Shown here: one piece after another, positions 1 to 9,315 of the stretch
Layout: every line of letters starts with the position of its first letter
Numbering within the stretch: the stretch's first letter is position 1
DNA from: Ectocarpus siliculosus
Taxonomy: Eukaryota; Sar; Phaeophyceae; Ectocarpales; Ectocarpaceae
Reading direction: 5' to 3'
DNA length: 30,356 nt
Assembly (NCBI GenBank): GCA_000310025.1
Contig: FN649743.1
Coordinates: forward strand, 530,704 to 561,059
Notes under the pieces: generated by a model
The model's input: only the letters and a program-made list of their open reading frames with translations
The model's database searches: none
What the model was told of the DNA's origin: nothing
Translations under genes and position numbers: made by a program

Positions 1-484
1 GGGGGGGGGGGGCAGAGAGACAAAGCCAGATAAACACGCCAACACAGGTGGGTGGGTGGGCGTCGACGGAGCGGCAGAGACAAAGACGCGAGCATGTGGC
101 ATGGATGGAACGGGGTTGTGATGGTGTTGATGGTGTTGATGGTGACTGGTCACGCGCGGGTCCGTGCGACGAGTACTTGAGATCGGGGGGGTGGATGTGG
201 CCAGTATTTTGTCGCGGTGAAAAGACAGACGCCGTACCACACGAAAGGGAGACAGCATGGGCGGCGGCGGCGGTGGTGGCGGTCCACACCGTCTGGGGTA
301 GCCTCTTGTTCTATGTGCACCCTTTCCGAAGACTTGACAAATAAAAACTCTCTTGCCTTCCTCTTCCAAAACAAGGACGCATCCTCTCTCCCCACACACG
401 GCGCGGTGACAAAAAACACGGACATTTTTTTTTTTTTTCTGTTTTTGAACGATAAAAAGAAAAATGATTCTTAATTTGTTTTTT
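1..484. other. Left-edge non-coding sequence, probably intron of the ABHD-like gene
   Basis: The window starts with a 12-base G run followed by purine-rich sequence and T/A runs. No frame on either strand contains the expected next exon of the ABHD-like protein (a GxSxG nucleophile-elbow exon). I see nothing else supportable here. Confidence 0.4.
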
Positions 485-530
485 CATACCTTTCCAGCCA
501 GTCCACAACAAACTCCCTCCAGGTCCCACC
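485..530 (-). repeat. Partial duplicate of ABHD exon 3 end inside the following intron
   Basis: On the minus strand this stretch repeats the end of exon 3 (about 654-592): GGTGGGACCTGGAGGGAGTT, then GTGGACT.. CTGGAAAGGTATGA. About 17 bases in the middle are missing. The copy retains a GT donor-like junction (GGAAAG|GTATGA). A short CTGACAGTTCTTT duplication lies between the two at about 545-585. It looks like a local tandem duplication with an internal deletion, not a coding exon, because the frame is lost. Confidence 0.7.
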
Positions 531-596
531 AACACGAGAAACACCGACAGTTCTTTATTTTCAAAAAATACTGACAGTTCTTTTTTATTATCACAC

Positions 597-1274
597 CTTT
601 CCAGAGAGTCCACAAAGAACGCCTCCGTCTCCTTAACTCCCTCCAGGTCCCACCGGGGCCTCGAAGACAGGCCGCACCCCAGCCAGTCCTTGGCCATCAC
701 GTGCGTCGACGCCGTCAGCTCGCCCAGGTTAAGGTGCCACCCGCCGACCCCCATGCCGTACCCGTGGCAGAGGACCACCGGGATCTGTTGCAGGGGGCAC
801 GAGGAGTGGGGGGGGGGGGGGGATACTCATGTTTTGCATGCCGTGGTCGTTAGACCATTGACCACGCGTCCCCGAGGGGACGAAGCATTGCGTATAGGGA
901 GGGAAACGCATGCCGTAGTCGTTAGACCATTGACCTGGCATCCCTACAAGGGCCGGGACGGAGCGATGTGCCGGGTGTTCGCCGGGGTGGGGGGTTGGGC
1001 AGGGGGTGGTATCGGGTATTGCGGTCGCGACAGGGTCGCCAGCGCTCGTGTAGCACCCGCGGCAGAACCCACCAACGCACCTCTGACTTCCCTTTGCCGC
1101 CTTCAACAGTGTGGATGTGCTGTTCGCTCCCGATGTCGGCGTCGAAGACGTTCAGGTTCAAGGCGGACTTCTCCAGCAGCAGCAGCAGCAGCAGTACAAG
1201 TAGCAGCAGCAGCACGAGGTCCAGCCACAAAAGGGCACCCCCGAAAACAAAACAGACGACAATGGGCACCACAG

Positions 1275-1323
<49 letters not shown>

Positions 1324-2332
1324 TAATGTGCAGCATGCTTGCCAAGCCACCACCAAAGCAGGGGTCTACCAAGTTGTTAGTTGCACGGACAGTTGCACGG
1401 ACGGTGTGGATCGAGAGGTGGACAACGGACGGAGATACGAGGAGAAGGGGGTGTGGAGCAGGTGAAACTACTACTGAACGTCCCCGTCTTCCGTCGTTGC
1501 GAGTGCCCACGGGGCCTCGCCCGCAGTTGGTTTGACCCACCTTGTAGTAGGTTGCACAGCAGCTTTTGAGGTTGTCAGATCTCAATACAGGGTTCCTATA
1601 GAGCCTGCATTAGCAGAAACAACAGCTGCCGAAACACGCTCTTCTTGCTACGTACGGTACGGGCAAACAGCACGTGTTATGCACGTAACCAGCAGGACGG
1701 GACGTCCAACGTTGTCAATGCTAACACACAAGCGAACGTTGGTTAGCAAGACCTACTCTTTTGTACTTTCTGCCGTATCATGTTTGCAGCTTGCTTCCCA
1801 AAGTTGGAAGAAACGCTAGTCGGCAGCAGTTACGGTCTCTTATTACGTAGCGATCTATTACACACCGCTTAACGTTGCGGTTGTGGCTCACCTCCCATAC
1901 ATAGGGGTCCAATAACAAGAAAAAATATACTTCGGGCGAAGCGCGAAAAAGAAGGGGCGGGGATAGAGAGGCAAGCAGGTGTAGATAGATATGGATGGAG
2001 CCTTAGCCATCACGCAGAGGTCACCACTGCCACTGCACACGCTCACACCTCTAACCCGCCACCACCAGTCAGATGTGTATGCGGGACTTCTGCTGTGTAC
2101 ATAGCAGCGCGGGGACGAAGTGATTTTTCCGAAGTGTCATTTTTATTATTATTTCCCACGAAGTCTGAAAGGTAACTCTCTGGCAAATAACGAGGGGGCG
2201 ACACCGGTCGCTTCCCTCTCTCATCCAGAATCCAAGTTCCCTTTCATGTCAACTGGCCGGGCCTAACAAAATGCACTGTTTGGTGTGGACGAAGTTCTCA
2301 TCCATCAGCTGCTTGCTGCTGCTTGCTGCTGC

Positions 2333-2368
<36 letters not shown>

Positions 2369-3186
2369 CTGCTGCGTGGATGCGTGCACTACTTGCCTCC
2401 CTCGTTTCGGCTGCTAGCAGCAGGCGACGGGCCCTAAAAATCGCTCCCGACGCCTCATGCGGTATGATGTGTGTATTTGGTCGCCCTTGCCTACAGCAGT
2501 GTGTGCGTCTCATTGTCTCGCTGTTTTTGGGGGGGGTGCGTTTGTTACGGATCAAAAGATCGGCCTGCAGACAGACACAGACAGACGGCAGATTGATTGA
2601 CTTGTGTGCAATTGCTTCCCTCGCTGATACGCTGCTAGCAGCAGGCAACGGGCTTCAAAAATACCGACGCCTCGGATGAGAGGACACCGAATCCTTCGGT
2701 GTGCCACAGGGATACAGAAGGATGACGTCACAAATAGCAAACAAACGTGTGTGCGGGACACAGACAGCGAGGTGTCTTGTTTTCGATGTACCAGCAGTAT
2801 CGTATGCATTCAATTTAACGCGGTGGGACACCTGCTCCCTTCAGGAAAACACGTCTGGCTGAACTCACAAAAAGTCTCTCCTCCGCGCTTCTGAGGGAAT
2901 CAAGGGAGCTGGCCGTCCACCTCATCTTGGCAAGGCTCTCACGCAAGGTCACCCTGCAAGGGGTTTTCGCTGCAGCTGCCGCTGCCATGTTATTCTCTTC
3001 CTCCTCGCTGCTGGTGCTGGTGCTGGAAGAAGAAGTCGCCAGAGGGAGAACGGGAGACGAAGCTGCCGCTGCTGCCGCTGCCGCGATGGTTACTTCCGCC
3101 GCGCCGCCGCCGCCGCCGCCGGTGGTGGTGGTGGTGGCCGGTGCTTCGCCTCGAGCTCCGGCTTCGCGTGTTGCCGCCTGGCCCAT
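597..3186 (-). CDS. ABHD4/ABHD5 (CGI-58)-like alpha/beta hydrolase, N-terminal half (3 exons; continues beyond left edge)
   Basis: Exons read on the minus strand: 3186-2869 (106 aa), 1167-1081 (29 aa), 784-597 (62 aa plus 2 nt). Donors are GTGAGT at 2868, GTGCGT at 1080 and GTGTGA at 596; acceptors are GAGAAG before 1167 and CAACAG before 784. The first two junctions are phase 0. An in-frame TAA lies upstream of the ATG at 3186. Residues 1-75 are Ala/Thr/Gly/Ser/Glu low complexity. The segment WTASSLDSLRSAEERLF matches the family's N-terminal helix (human ABHD5 has a TS..HLKEAEEKML element). Exon 2 has the beta-strand region ending HIHTVEGG. Exon 3 has VVLCHGYGMGVGGWHLNLG, the oxyanion-hole HG.G motif, then DWLGCGLSSRPRW and FFVDSLER, all in family order. 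Family members are lipid-droplet or membrane-linked lipase cofactors, lysophospholipases or acyltransferases. The nucleophile exon (GHSxGG) is not in the window, so activity cannot be judged. Confidence 0.8.
808..1010 (-). mobile_element. LINE 3'-tail fragments (two tandem) ending in oligo-C
   Basis: Read on the minus strand, two successive copies of the tail repeat occur, each with GGTCAATGGTCTAACGACTA-type sequence, preceded by the CGCTCCGTCCCGGC-type segment and ending in a run of about 14 C (seen as G at 810-823). It sits inside the intron between exons 2 and 3 of the ABHD-like gene. The same tail is found at the 3' end of the LINE fragment at 27050-27925. Confidence 0.75.
1177..1321. repeat. 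(GA)n and (CAG)n microsatellites next to an exon
   Basis: A GA run of about 48 bases (1274-1321) and interrupted CAG/CAA trinucleotides (1173-1225). On the minus strand they read as (CT)n and (CTG)n directly upstream of the ABHD-like exon 2, where they form the pyrimidine-rich part of the intron. No AG occurs in this stretch before GAG/AAG at 1171-1168, which supports the acceptor chosen there. Confidence 0.85.
2323..2366. repeat. (CTG)n microsatellite
   Basis: About 12 near-perfect CTG/GCT trinucleotides preceded by interrupted TTGCTGCTGC units, in intron 1 of the ABHD-like gene. Confidence 0.9.
2380..2690. repeat. Diverged direct duplication, about 210-220 bp apart
   Basis: Two blocks share the order CTTCCCTCG..., GCTGCTAGCAGCAGGC, ACGGGC, AAAAAT and CGACGCCTC (first about 2395-2460, second about 2615-2678). 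Neither frame is conserved as protein, so this is a local intronic duplication. Confidence 0.65.
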
Positions 3187-3229
3187 CACTTGGGTAGCAA
3201 AACAGGCGGTGTGTTGACCGGATTAGATC

Positions 3230-4700
3230 ACCAGATGTTCAAGGAGAACAAGTGTTGTTGTTGTTGTGCTTTCGTATGTCGACCAGTAAAGGGATTAACG
3301 CACCCAGGCAGACGAAGAGACAGAGGAGAGGAGAGCTGCAGTGTGGCGAGAGGTGGATGGTGAGGTGCGGGAGACAGACGCGCTATCTAGAGCCTGCGGG
3401 ACAAGAGTGCGGGAGAATCGGCAAACTTGTTTCATCGGAATTTTAAGCCGCATGCGAAAACGCCTCCTGGGCGAAACCGGGGTGTAGTGACATGCTCCCA
3501 TACACCCCCGCGGGGATTTACCCGCCGCTGATGGCCCGGCGGTTTCTTCCCTTCCACTCTATCGCATCATCGAGGATGAAATACTCACACAACACACGCC
3601 ACCTGAAAATCACACAATCCTTGTTCCGAGGTTCAGTTGAGCTCCTGTCTGTGCCGTGCGAGGAAGTAAAGCCTCCGGAGAACGTTTTTTTTTTTTTTAC
3701 AGCTCCTCCTCCCGTGTGACCCCCCGGCAGACACGTCAATCATAACACCGAGAGTTGTGTGTAGACTGGCGCCAGAATGAATGGACGGGGACCATGTTGA
3801 TCCATCAGAGTTTGCAAGGGCAAGCTCCCTCGCTGCACAGTGTTCACGTGTTCACCCACACCACCCGGTGCGGGGTCAACAGTAGAGCGGATATACGGAG
3901 GAAGACAAAAACAAGTTGATCCAGAACAGTTTATGGCGAACTTTCTTCTCTTACAATAGAGGACATGAAACGCCGAACTAGCATAGAAATGCCTGCAGTA
4001 CTCTTGGCGCAGTCGCTTGAACCATGTGTGCTCGCGCGTGCGCATAGCCTACTGCCGCTGCTGCTGTAGACTCGTACAGCAGTAGTGCTATACACTCTCA
4101 CCACGTATTCATGTTCAAGTTCTCAAATAGAAAACACCTTCCTAATAGCTTCACACCACAACCTGTATTTGAGTCGATGTTTTACGGATCAGCATATATC
4201 CTTCAGAGAAAGAAACGAACCTCTGCCAAGATTCCAGATGTTGTCAGGACCTGGCGCCTGGCTAGGCAACCGAGCATTACACAATCTGTGCCCGGTTCGG
4301 ACACCCCCACCTCGCAGGATTCAGGCGACTAATCCATCGCATCTCATATGAACGATACAACAACAAAACAGATGCTGCTGCTGGCAGTGATCGTGGAAGG
4401 AATCCGTTTTGATTTGCTGGGCACCGACTACCAGTACGCATGCACATATTGACCACGATTCGGTTGATTGAAGAAGTCGAGATAGATTGATACTTGAAGT
4501 ACATGGATCGGATGTGACTGCCGCGGAGAGACAGACGGAAAATAAAAAGGGGAATCGATGAGCGCGGGCAAAACAGACTGCATAAAAAACGTTTTTTTTT
4601 CGTCGGGGTTCGGGCAGACAGAACAAGCAGTTTCAAGAGCCCACAGCTCTTCTTACAGCCATCAAAATTGCTCCCGTCAAACAGCTATTATAGCGATTCA
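3230..4700. other. Intergenic stretch, no gene recognised
   Basis: Only short unsupported frames occur here, with no codon bias or recognisable motifs. Homopolymer T runs occur at 3686 and 4591. It lies 5' of the ABHD-like gene and probably holds its promoter; no TATA or initiator element stands out. Confidence 0.4.
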
Positions 4701-4701
4701 A

Positions 4702-4943
4702 TACCGTAAGAGGCGGAGAGATGGCACCCTGCCTACGTAGACCGACTTTCAAAGCTCGATTGCTCCACAACCAAGTGGCTGCGGAAAGAGCCCAGTAGGT
4801 ACAGGTACGCCTACGGACCCCCCTCGACGAGACGTTTCTAAAACCACCGTTGTTGGTACTGGCACAAGCATAAGCTTGGGTGTGGAACAATCGAGCTGAT
4901 AAATGGATCTACGGGGAGTGCCATATCTCCACTTCTTACGGTA
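4702..4943. mobile_element. MITE copy 1 (diverged, TA target duplication)
   Basis: The ends are inverted: the left end CCGTAAGAGGCGGAGAGAT is mirrored at the right end by the complement of CCGTAAGAAGTGGAGATAT, each flanked by TA (4702-4703 and 4942-4943). The inner segment TTTCAAAGCTCGATTGCTCC and CTCGACGAGACG are shared with the copy at 18157-18377. The size is about 240 bp with no coding potential. TA duplications and short TIRs suggest a Tc1/mariner-derived (Stowaway-like) MITE. Confidence 0.75.
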
Positions 4944-6888
4944 GTTGGATAAGAAAACGGGAGGGTAGCAAGCGCACGACTCCTAATCTCGAGTGCGTTC
5001 ATTGGCCGAAAAGGGTTCAAAACTGATGTTTGCATGTGCAAATAATTCGGTCCTAGCACGTGCACATGTGAACACATGAAAATCGAGTCACATTTCAGTT
5101 GTCGGACTGTTTGTGCTCGATAGGCATACTCAAAACGAACGTTCCAATCCCCGCAGGAATTCGTTGATTTTTTTCGACTCTTTCCACCACTTTCTTGCCT
5201 TGTTTCGGTGCGCGGCTAATATCTAGCAATATTCACCACCTTCCACCCCTGGACCTTGCAGGCATCCGTTTTGCTTACACAGGAACAAAATAATCTCGCA
5301 ACAGCCCAACAGGAAAGAAATTAGACATGAAAACAAGTGAACCAGTGGAGAAGGGGGCATACTTCCCCCGCCACACGCCCCGCAGCCCCATCTGACGTGT
5401 GCTCCCCGCCCCCCGAAAAACTCGATAATTCATCATGTGCTGCAGTGCACGCGTTCACAGAGGGCCTCATGCACACACACCCCTCTGCGGTCACAGGCAC
5501 AACCAATGTCTACGTACACGTGCCCGGCAGTTTCCCGTTTTTTTCCAACATCAGATTTGCAAGTACGAGTTCTGAATCAAACCCCGCCTATTGCCAACGG
5601 CGTGCAAGCACACACCTACAACAAAGACATGTAAAGAACAAAAATTATTCAACAACAAATTTCGGAAAAATAACGTACATATATCAAAAATTGCTTGTGC
5701 AAATCCACGTTCTCGCGGTCCAACTACTCGAACACGGATGGACTACTTCGCGACCTTCCCTCCGACAAAACGGAGGCTTCCTCCCAACTGCAGCGCGCTT
5801 GTTTTCCTCTCTAGAGGCCCCCTCCCCGGTCACTCGTAAGGCCCGGAAAATAACGAAGCTCCCAAAAAATCCAAATCCAAACCCAAATCGAGCTGTGATT
5901 GGTCGAATACCAAAAATAACGCCGTTCGTTTTTTTTTTACCGGCAGAGCTCAATTTTTATTTTTATTTTTTCGATTTTTGCAGTTTTGGACCTTCGTTAA
6001 TTCGGAGCCTAACGCGAAAGCAAACCGGGACTATGGTCCTGAAAAAAAACAAAAAAGCGGCTCCTTTTTATGGCGCGCGCGCGCGCACATGCGGCCATGA
6101 TCCATCATCAACGCCGAAAAGGTGAAAAACATCATTGCGACTTGGACCGAACACGAACGCGACAGGGACAAAAAAAAATGGAACCGGCAGCAACCGCCGC
6201 CGCGGCTGCAGCAGGAGCGCCACCAACCAAATCAAAAACAATAAGGAGTTATCCCCCGCTTCTGTCAGTCAAAAGCTCAACTCACGGCCGAAGCCCTCTT
6301 CACGCATTATTGCGTCTACCATGCGGAAAAGAAAACCGCCTGAGTCCCCCCCGCGAAAAACAGATACGACGGAAACGAAACGGACGCAGGGTCCACCGAA
6401 AACACACACCGCGGCCGAGAAAGACAACAAAATGTAAAAAAAAAAACGCACAACACAAGAAAACTGTATCCTTGTGGTAAGGGTACACGCAGCTTCAGGG
6501 AGCAACCAACTCCTGAAGTTCCAGGAGAGGTAACCTACGACTATTTCTCATCCCCCTCTGCCGACGACTTGAAAACAAAACGCGACATTTCGCCGTTCCA
6601 TGCAGGCGGGTGGGTCGATTTGCACCCGCTCCTTTTCTTCTTGAGGCGAAAAAATCGAAACGAAAAAAAGAAAAACTGTTGCATCGTACACCAATCGCGC
6701 CTCGGAACGAAACACACGTGGTAGCAAAACAGGGGAAGTTATTAGGCTGGGCCTGTTGCCGTGTGTATCGCCACGACGCTCCAGCTGCAGTCAGCCACGA
6801 AAAACAAAAAAAAAAACAATAAAAATATTCGCGTGCCCCCTCCCCCCCCCCCCCAGCCCCGGGTCACGCGCGTGTGCGTCTACTACCA
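4944..6888. other. Intergenic stretch, no gene recognised
   Basis: A-rich on the plus strand towards the right, with T runs near 5930, CG-alternating sequence near 6071-6088, and a C run at 6843-6854. Frames are short or low complexity. It follows the stop codon of the PH-like gene (minus strand), so the rightmost part is probably its 3' UTR. Confidence 0.4.
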
Positions 6889-9315
6889 CTACGAGTGGCT
6901 CTCGCGCCGGGCCTGCGTTGAGGTCGCCGAGGCTTGGGTAGCAGCTGCCGCGGGGGACGTGCTGAACTTGCTGTACTTAGCGGCCGCGGCGGTGGCCGAG
7001 AAGTCCTCCACCCCGCCGATACCGGCGCTGGCGTAGGCGGGCTTCCCGCCCCCCGTCCTGGCTCTCGGGTTCGAGAAGAAACGGTTCCGGATCCCCCCCC
7101 CGCCGCCGCCGCCGCCGCCGCCGTTCGAGGAAAGATCCAGAGACCCGAGGCCCCGCGAGCCCCCGCGAGCCCCCGCGGGGGACGGCGAGCGCGAGACCGG
7201 GCTGCCGGAGGTTTTGCCGTGGCTCCTGGACGGAACGACTCCCCCGCCGGACGAAAAGAGCTTCGCCCCTTCCCGGAAGGCCTTCCCGATGCCGGTCTTC
7301 CTCAGCCTCAGCTTCGCCCTCGTCGGAGAGGCCGAGTGGCCCCCCCCGCGGCCGCTCGCCGATGCGTCGGACCCCGCGGGCGAACGCCGCGCGCCCGTCC
7401 AAGAATGGTCCAATGACGACCCCGCGGGCGAGCGCCGCGCGCCCGTCCCGGAATGGTCCAGCGACGAGCCCGTCGGCGACCGCCTCCGGCCGTACGCCCC
7501 GCTGCCCGACCTGTCGATGTCGTCGATCGGCTCGGGCGCGGGCGTTGGTCCCTTCACGCGGAAGGTGGTGAAGCTGTCGTCGTCTTCGATGCTGCCGCCG
7601 CCACGGCCGCCGCCGCCGCGGTGGTCTGCGGGAGAGGCAGACCTGGTCGGGCTACGAGTCCCGCTACCGCCGGCACGCGTCTCTACGGTGCGCCGCTCGA
7701 TCCCGCCGAACCTTCTCCGCTCCACAACCGTCTCACCGCCACCACCACCACCACCCCCTAGGCTGCCGCTGCCGCTTCCTCCGCCGCGGTCTCTCCCTCC
7801 TGCAGCAGCGCCGAGGCCGCCGGCCATCGTCTTGATCACGTCCGCGTTGTGTTCGGCTTCGCGTACGGAGGCGGCGACGTCCGCCGGGTTCGTAAACGGC
7901 CGCGCTGCAGCACCAGCGGTACCTGGACGAGGAGGAGGAGGGGGAGGAGAACGGCCGGAACCACTACCCCTAGCGCCGCCGCCGCCGCCACCACCACCGG
8001 AGCCCGGGAACTGCGCTTGGAGGTTCGCTCGGTGGCGCACGCGGTGGTCAGCAGCGTCGGCCGCGCCCGCACCCGCACCCCAGGCGATGTCATCGGGGGT
8101 CGGTGGCAGCGGACGCGCAGTACCACCTCGTGCCGGCGACCGGGCCCCGCCGCCGCCGCCGCTGCCGCCGTCGCCGCCGCCGGGGGCGACACCGAGGGTG
8201 TCTCTACGCCCCCTGCCTCTCGACGTCGGCGTCGGCGAGCGTTCTTCACGGCGCGCAGCAGTCGGATCAGCCTGCTGCTGCTGGTGCTGCTGCCCCTCGC
8301 CCCCTCTTCTCGGAGGCGTTCTCGACGCGTTCCGCCGGGCGAGGGTCCCCACCGTGCGGCCCGGTCGCGGCTGCTGGTGCTGGTGCTGCGACGACGAGCC
8401 CTCGTCGTGGGACGGCGTGAATCCAGCGGAGGCGGCGGCGGCGGCGGCGACGTTCCCGCCGCTGCCACCGCTGTTCACGAGGGCCTCGTATGTAGGGGGA
8501 GGCGCCGCTCTCGCAGTTGCCGCCGCCGCTCGACCAGCGGGGGAGCCAGGCGTCTCTGCTGTCCTTGAGTCTCCCTGCTGCTGGCGGCCCCGATTTCGCC
8601 CCTGCTGTTGAAGCGCGTGCGGGTGCTCCCCCCGCCGACCCTTCCTCCCACCACCCTCGGCACGGGCCTCGGGGGTAGGGGACACCACGGCTATGGTCGC
8701 CCGCCTGCCGGTCGTCGGGGTCGAGTGAAACTGCGGGGCCCCCGCCCCCAGCGATCCCGGTGAACGGGGAGGCTCCGATCCCTTCGCCCCCCCTCCGGCC
8801 TTCCACACCCGGTGCAGCGCGGCCTCGCCTTCCGAAGGCAGGCCCCGCAGCGAGGCGGTCGTGTTGAACCCGCTCGCCGCGGAGCTCTGCCTCAGCAGCC
8901 CCGGCGAGCCTTCCCCGCCGTCGCCGCGGTCGTCGCCCCCGTAGCCGCTGCGGAAACGGGTCGAGAAGGACGGCACGCTGCTCCCCAGGGTCTCCGCTGG
9001 CGACATCTTCCGGGCCCCGTAGGAGGGTGCGCTCTGCCCGGTGGCGTCCTCCACGTCGATCCCCGTCCCGGGGGGCCCACCATCGGTCTCTGACATGTTC
9101 AGCATCGCGGCCCCGGCGGCGTGCACGTCGTCCTGCTGCCGCGGCGACACCCCCCGGTGCCCCCCGGTGCCCCCCCCCCTCACGCCGGTGCAGGACTCTC
9201 TCGCCGTTTGCCGCCCAGCGTCATCGGGCGCGTACCCCAGCATGGAACGGTCCGGAGGCTTCGCGCGGGTGAAGCCCTTCAGCTCCGAAAAGTACAGGAC
9301 CAGCTCGTGAGCGTC
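6889..9315 (-). other. Giant last exon encoding the low-complexity tail
   Basis: A single open exon of 809 codons (including stop) after a strong acceptor (CCCCCTTTTCTCAG, exon start 9315). Only the first about 35 residues (DAHELVLYFSELKGF...) look folded. The rest has poly-Gly, poly-Ala, poly-Gln/His and poly-Pro tracts. One 16-residue unit containing RRSPAGSSLDHS is repeated about 2.5 times (7360-7500). The opposite strand is also open for about 465 codons because the DNA is GC-rich; that shadow has no start context or splice support. Confidence 0.7.

Noticed and set aside
2927-3217. Plus-strand frame with poly-Ala, Leu and Val stretches
   Set aside because: Opposite strand of ABHD-like exon 1, which has an upstream stop, ATG, conserved N-terminal helix and a GTGAGT donor.
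7214-8611. Long plus-strand open frame (465 codons) opposite the PH-like gene's last exon
   Set aside because: Proline/Arg/Ala-rich shadow of a GC-rich coding exon. It has no start context, no splice partners and no motif, whereas the minus strand joins to five upstream exons in phase.
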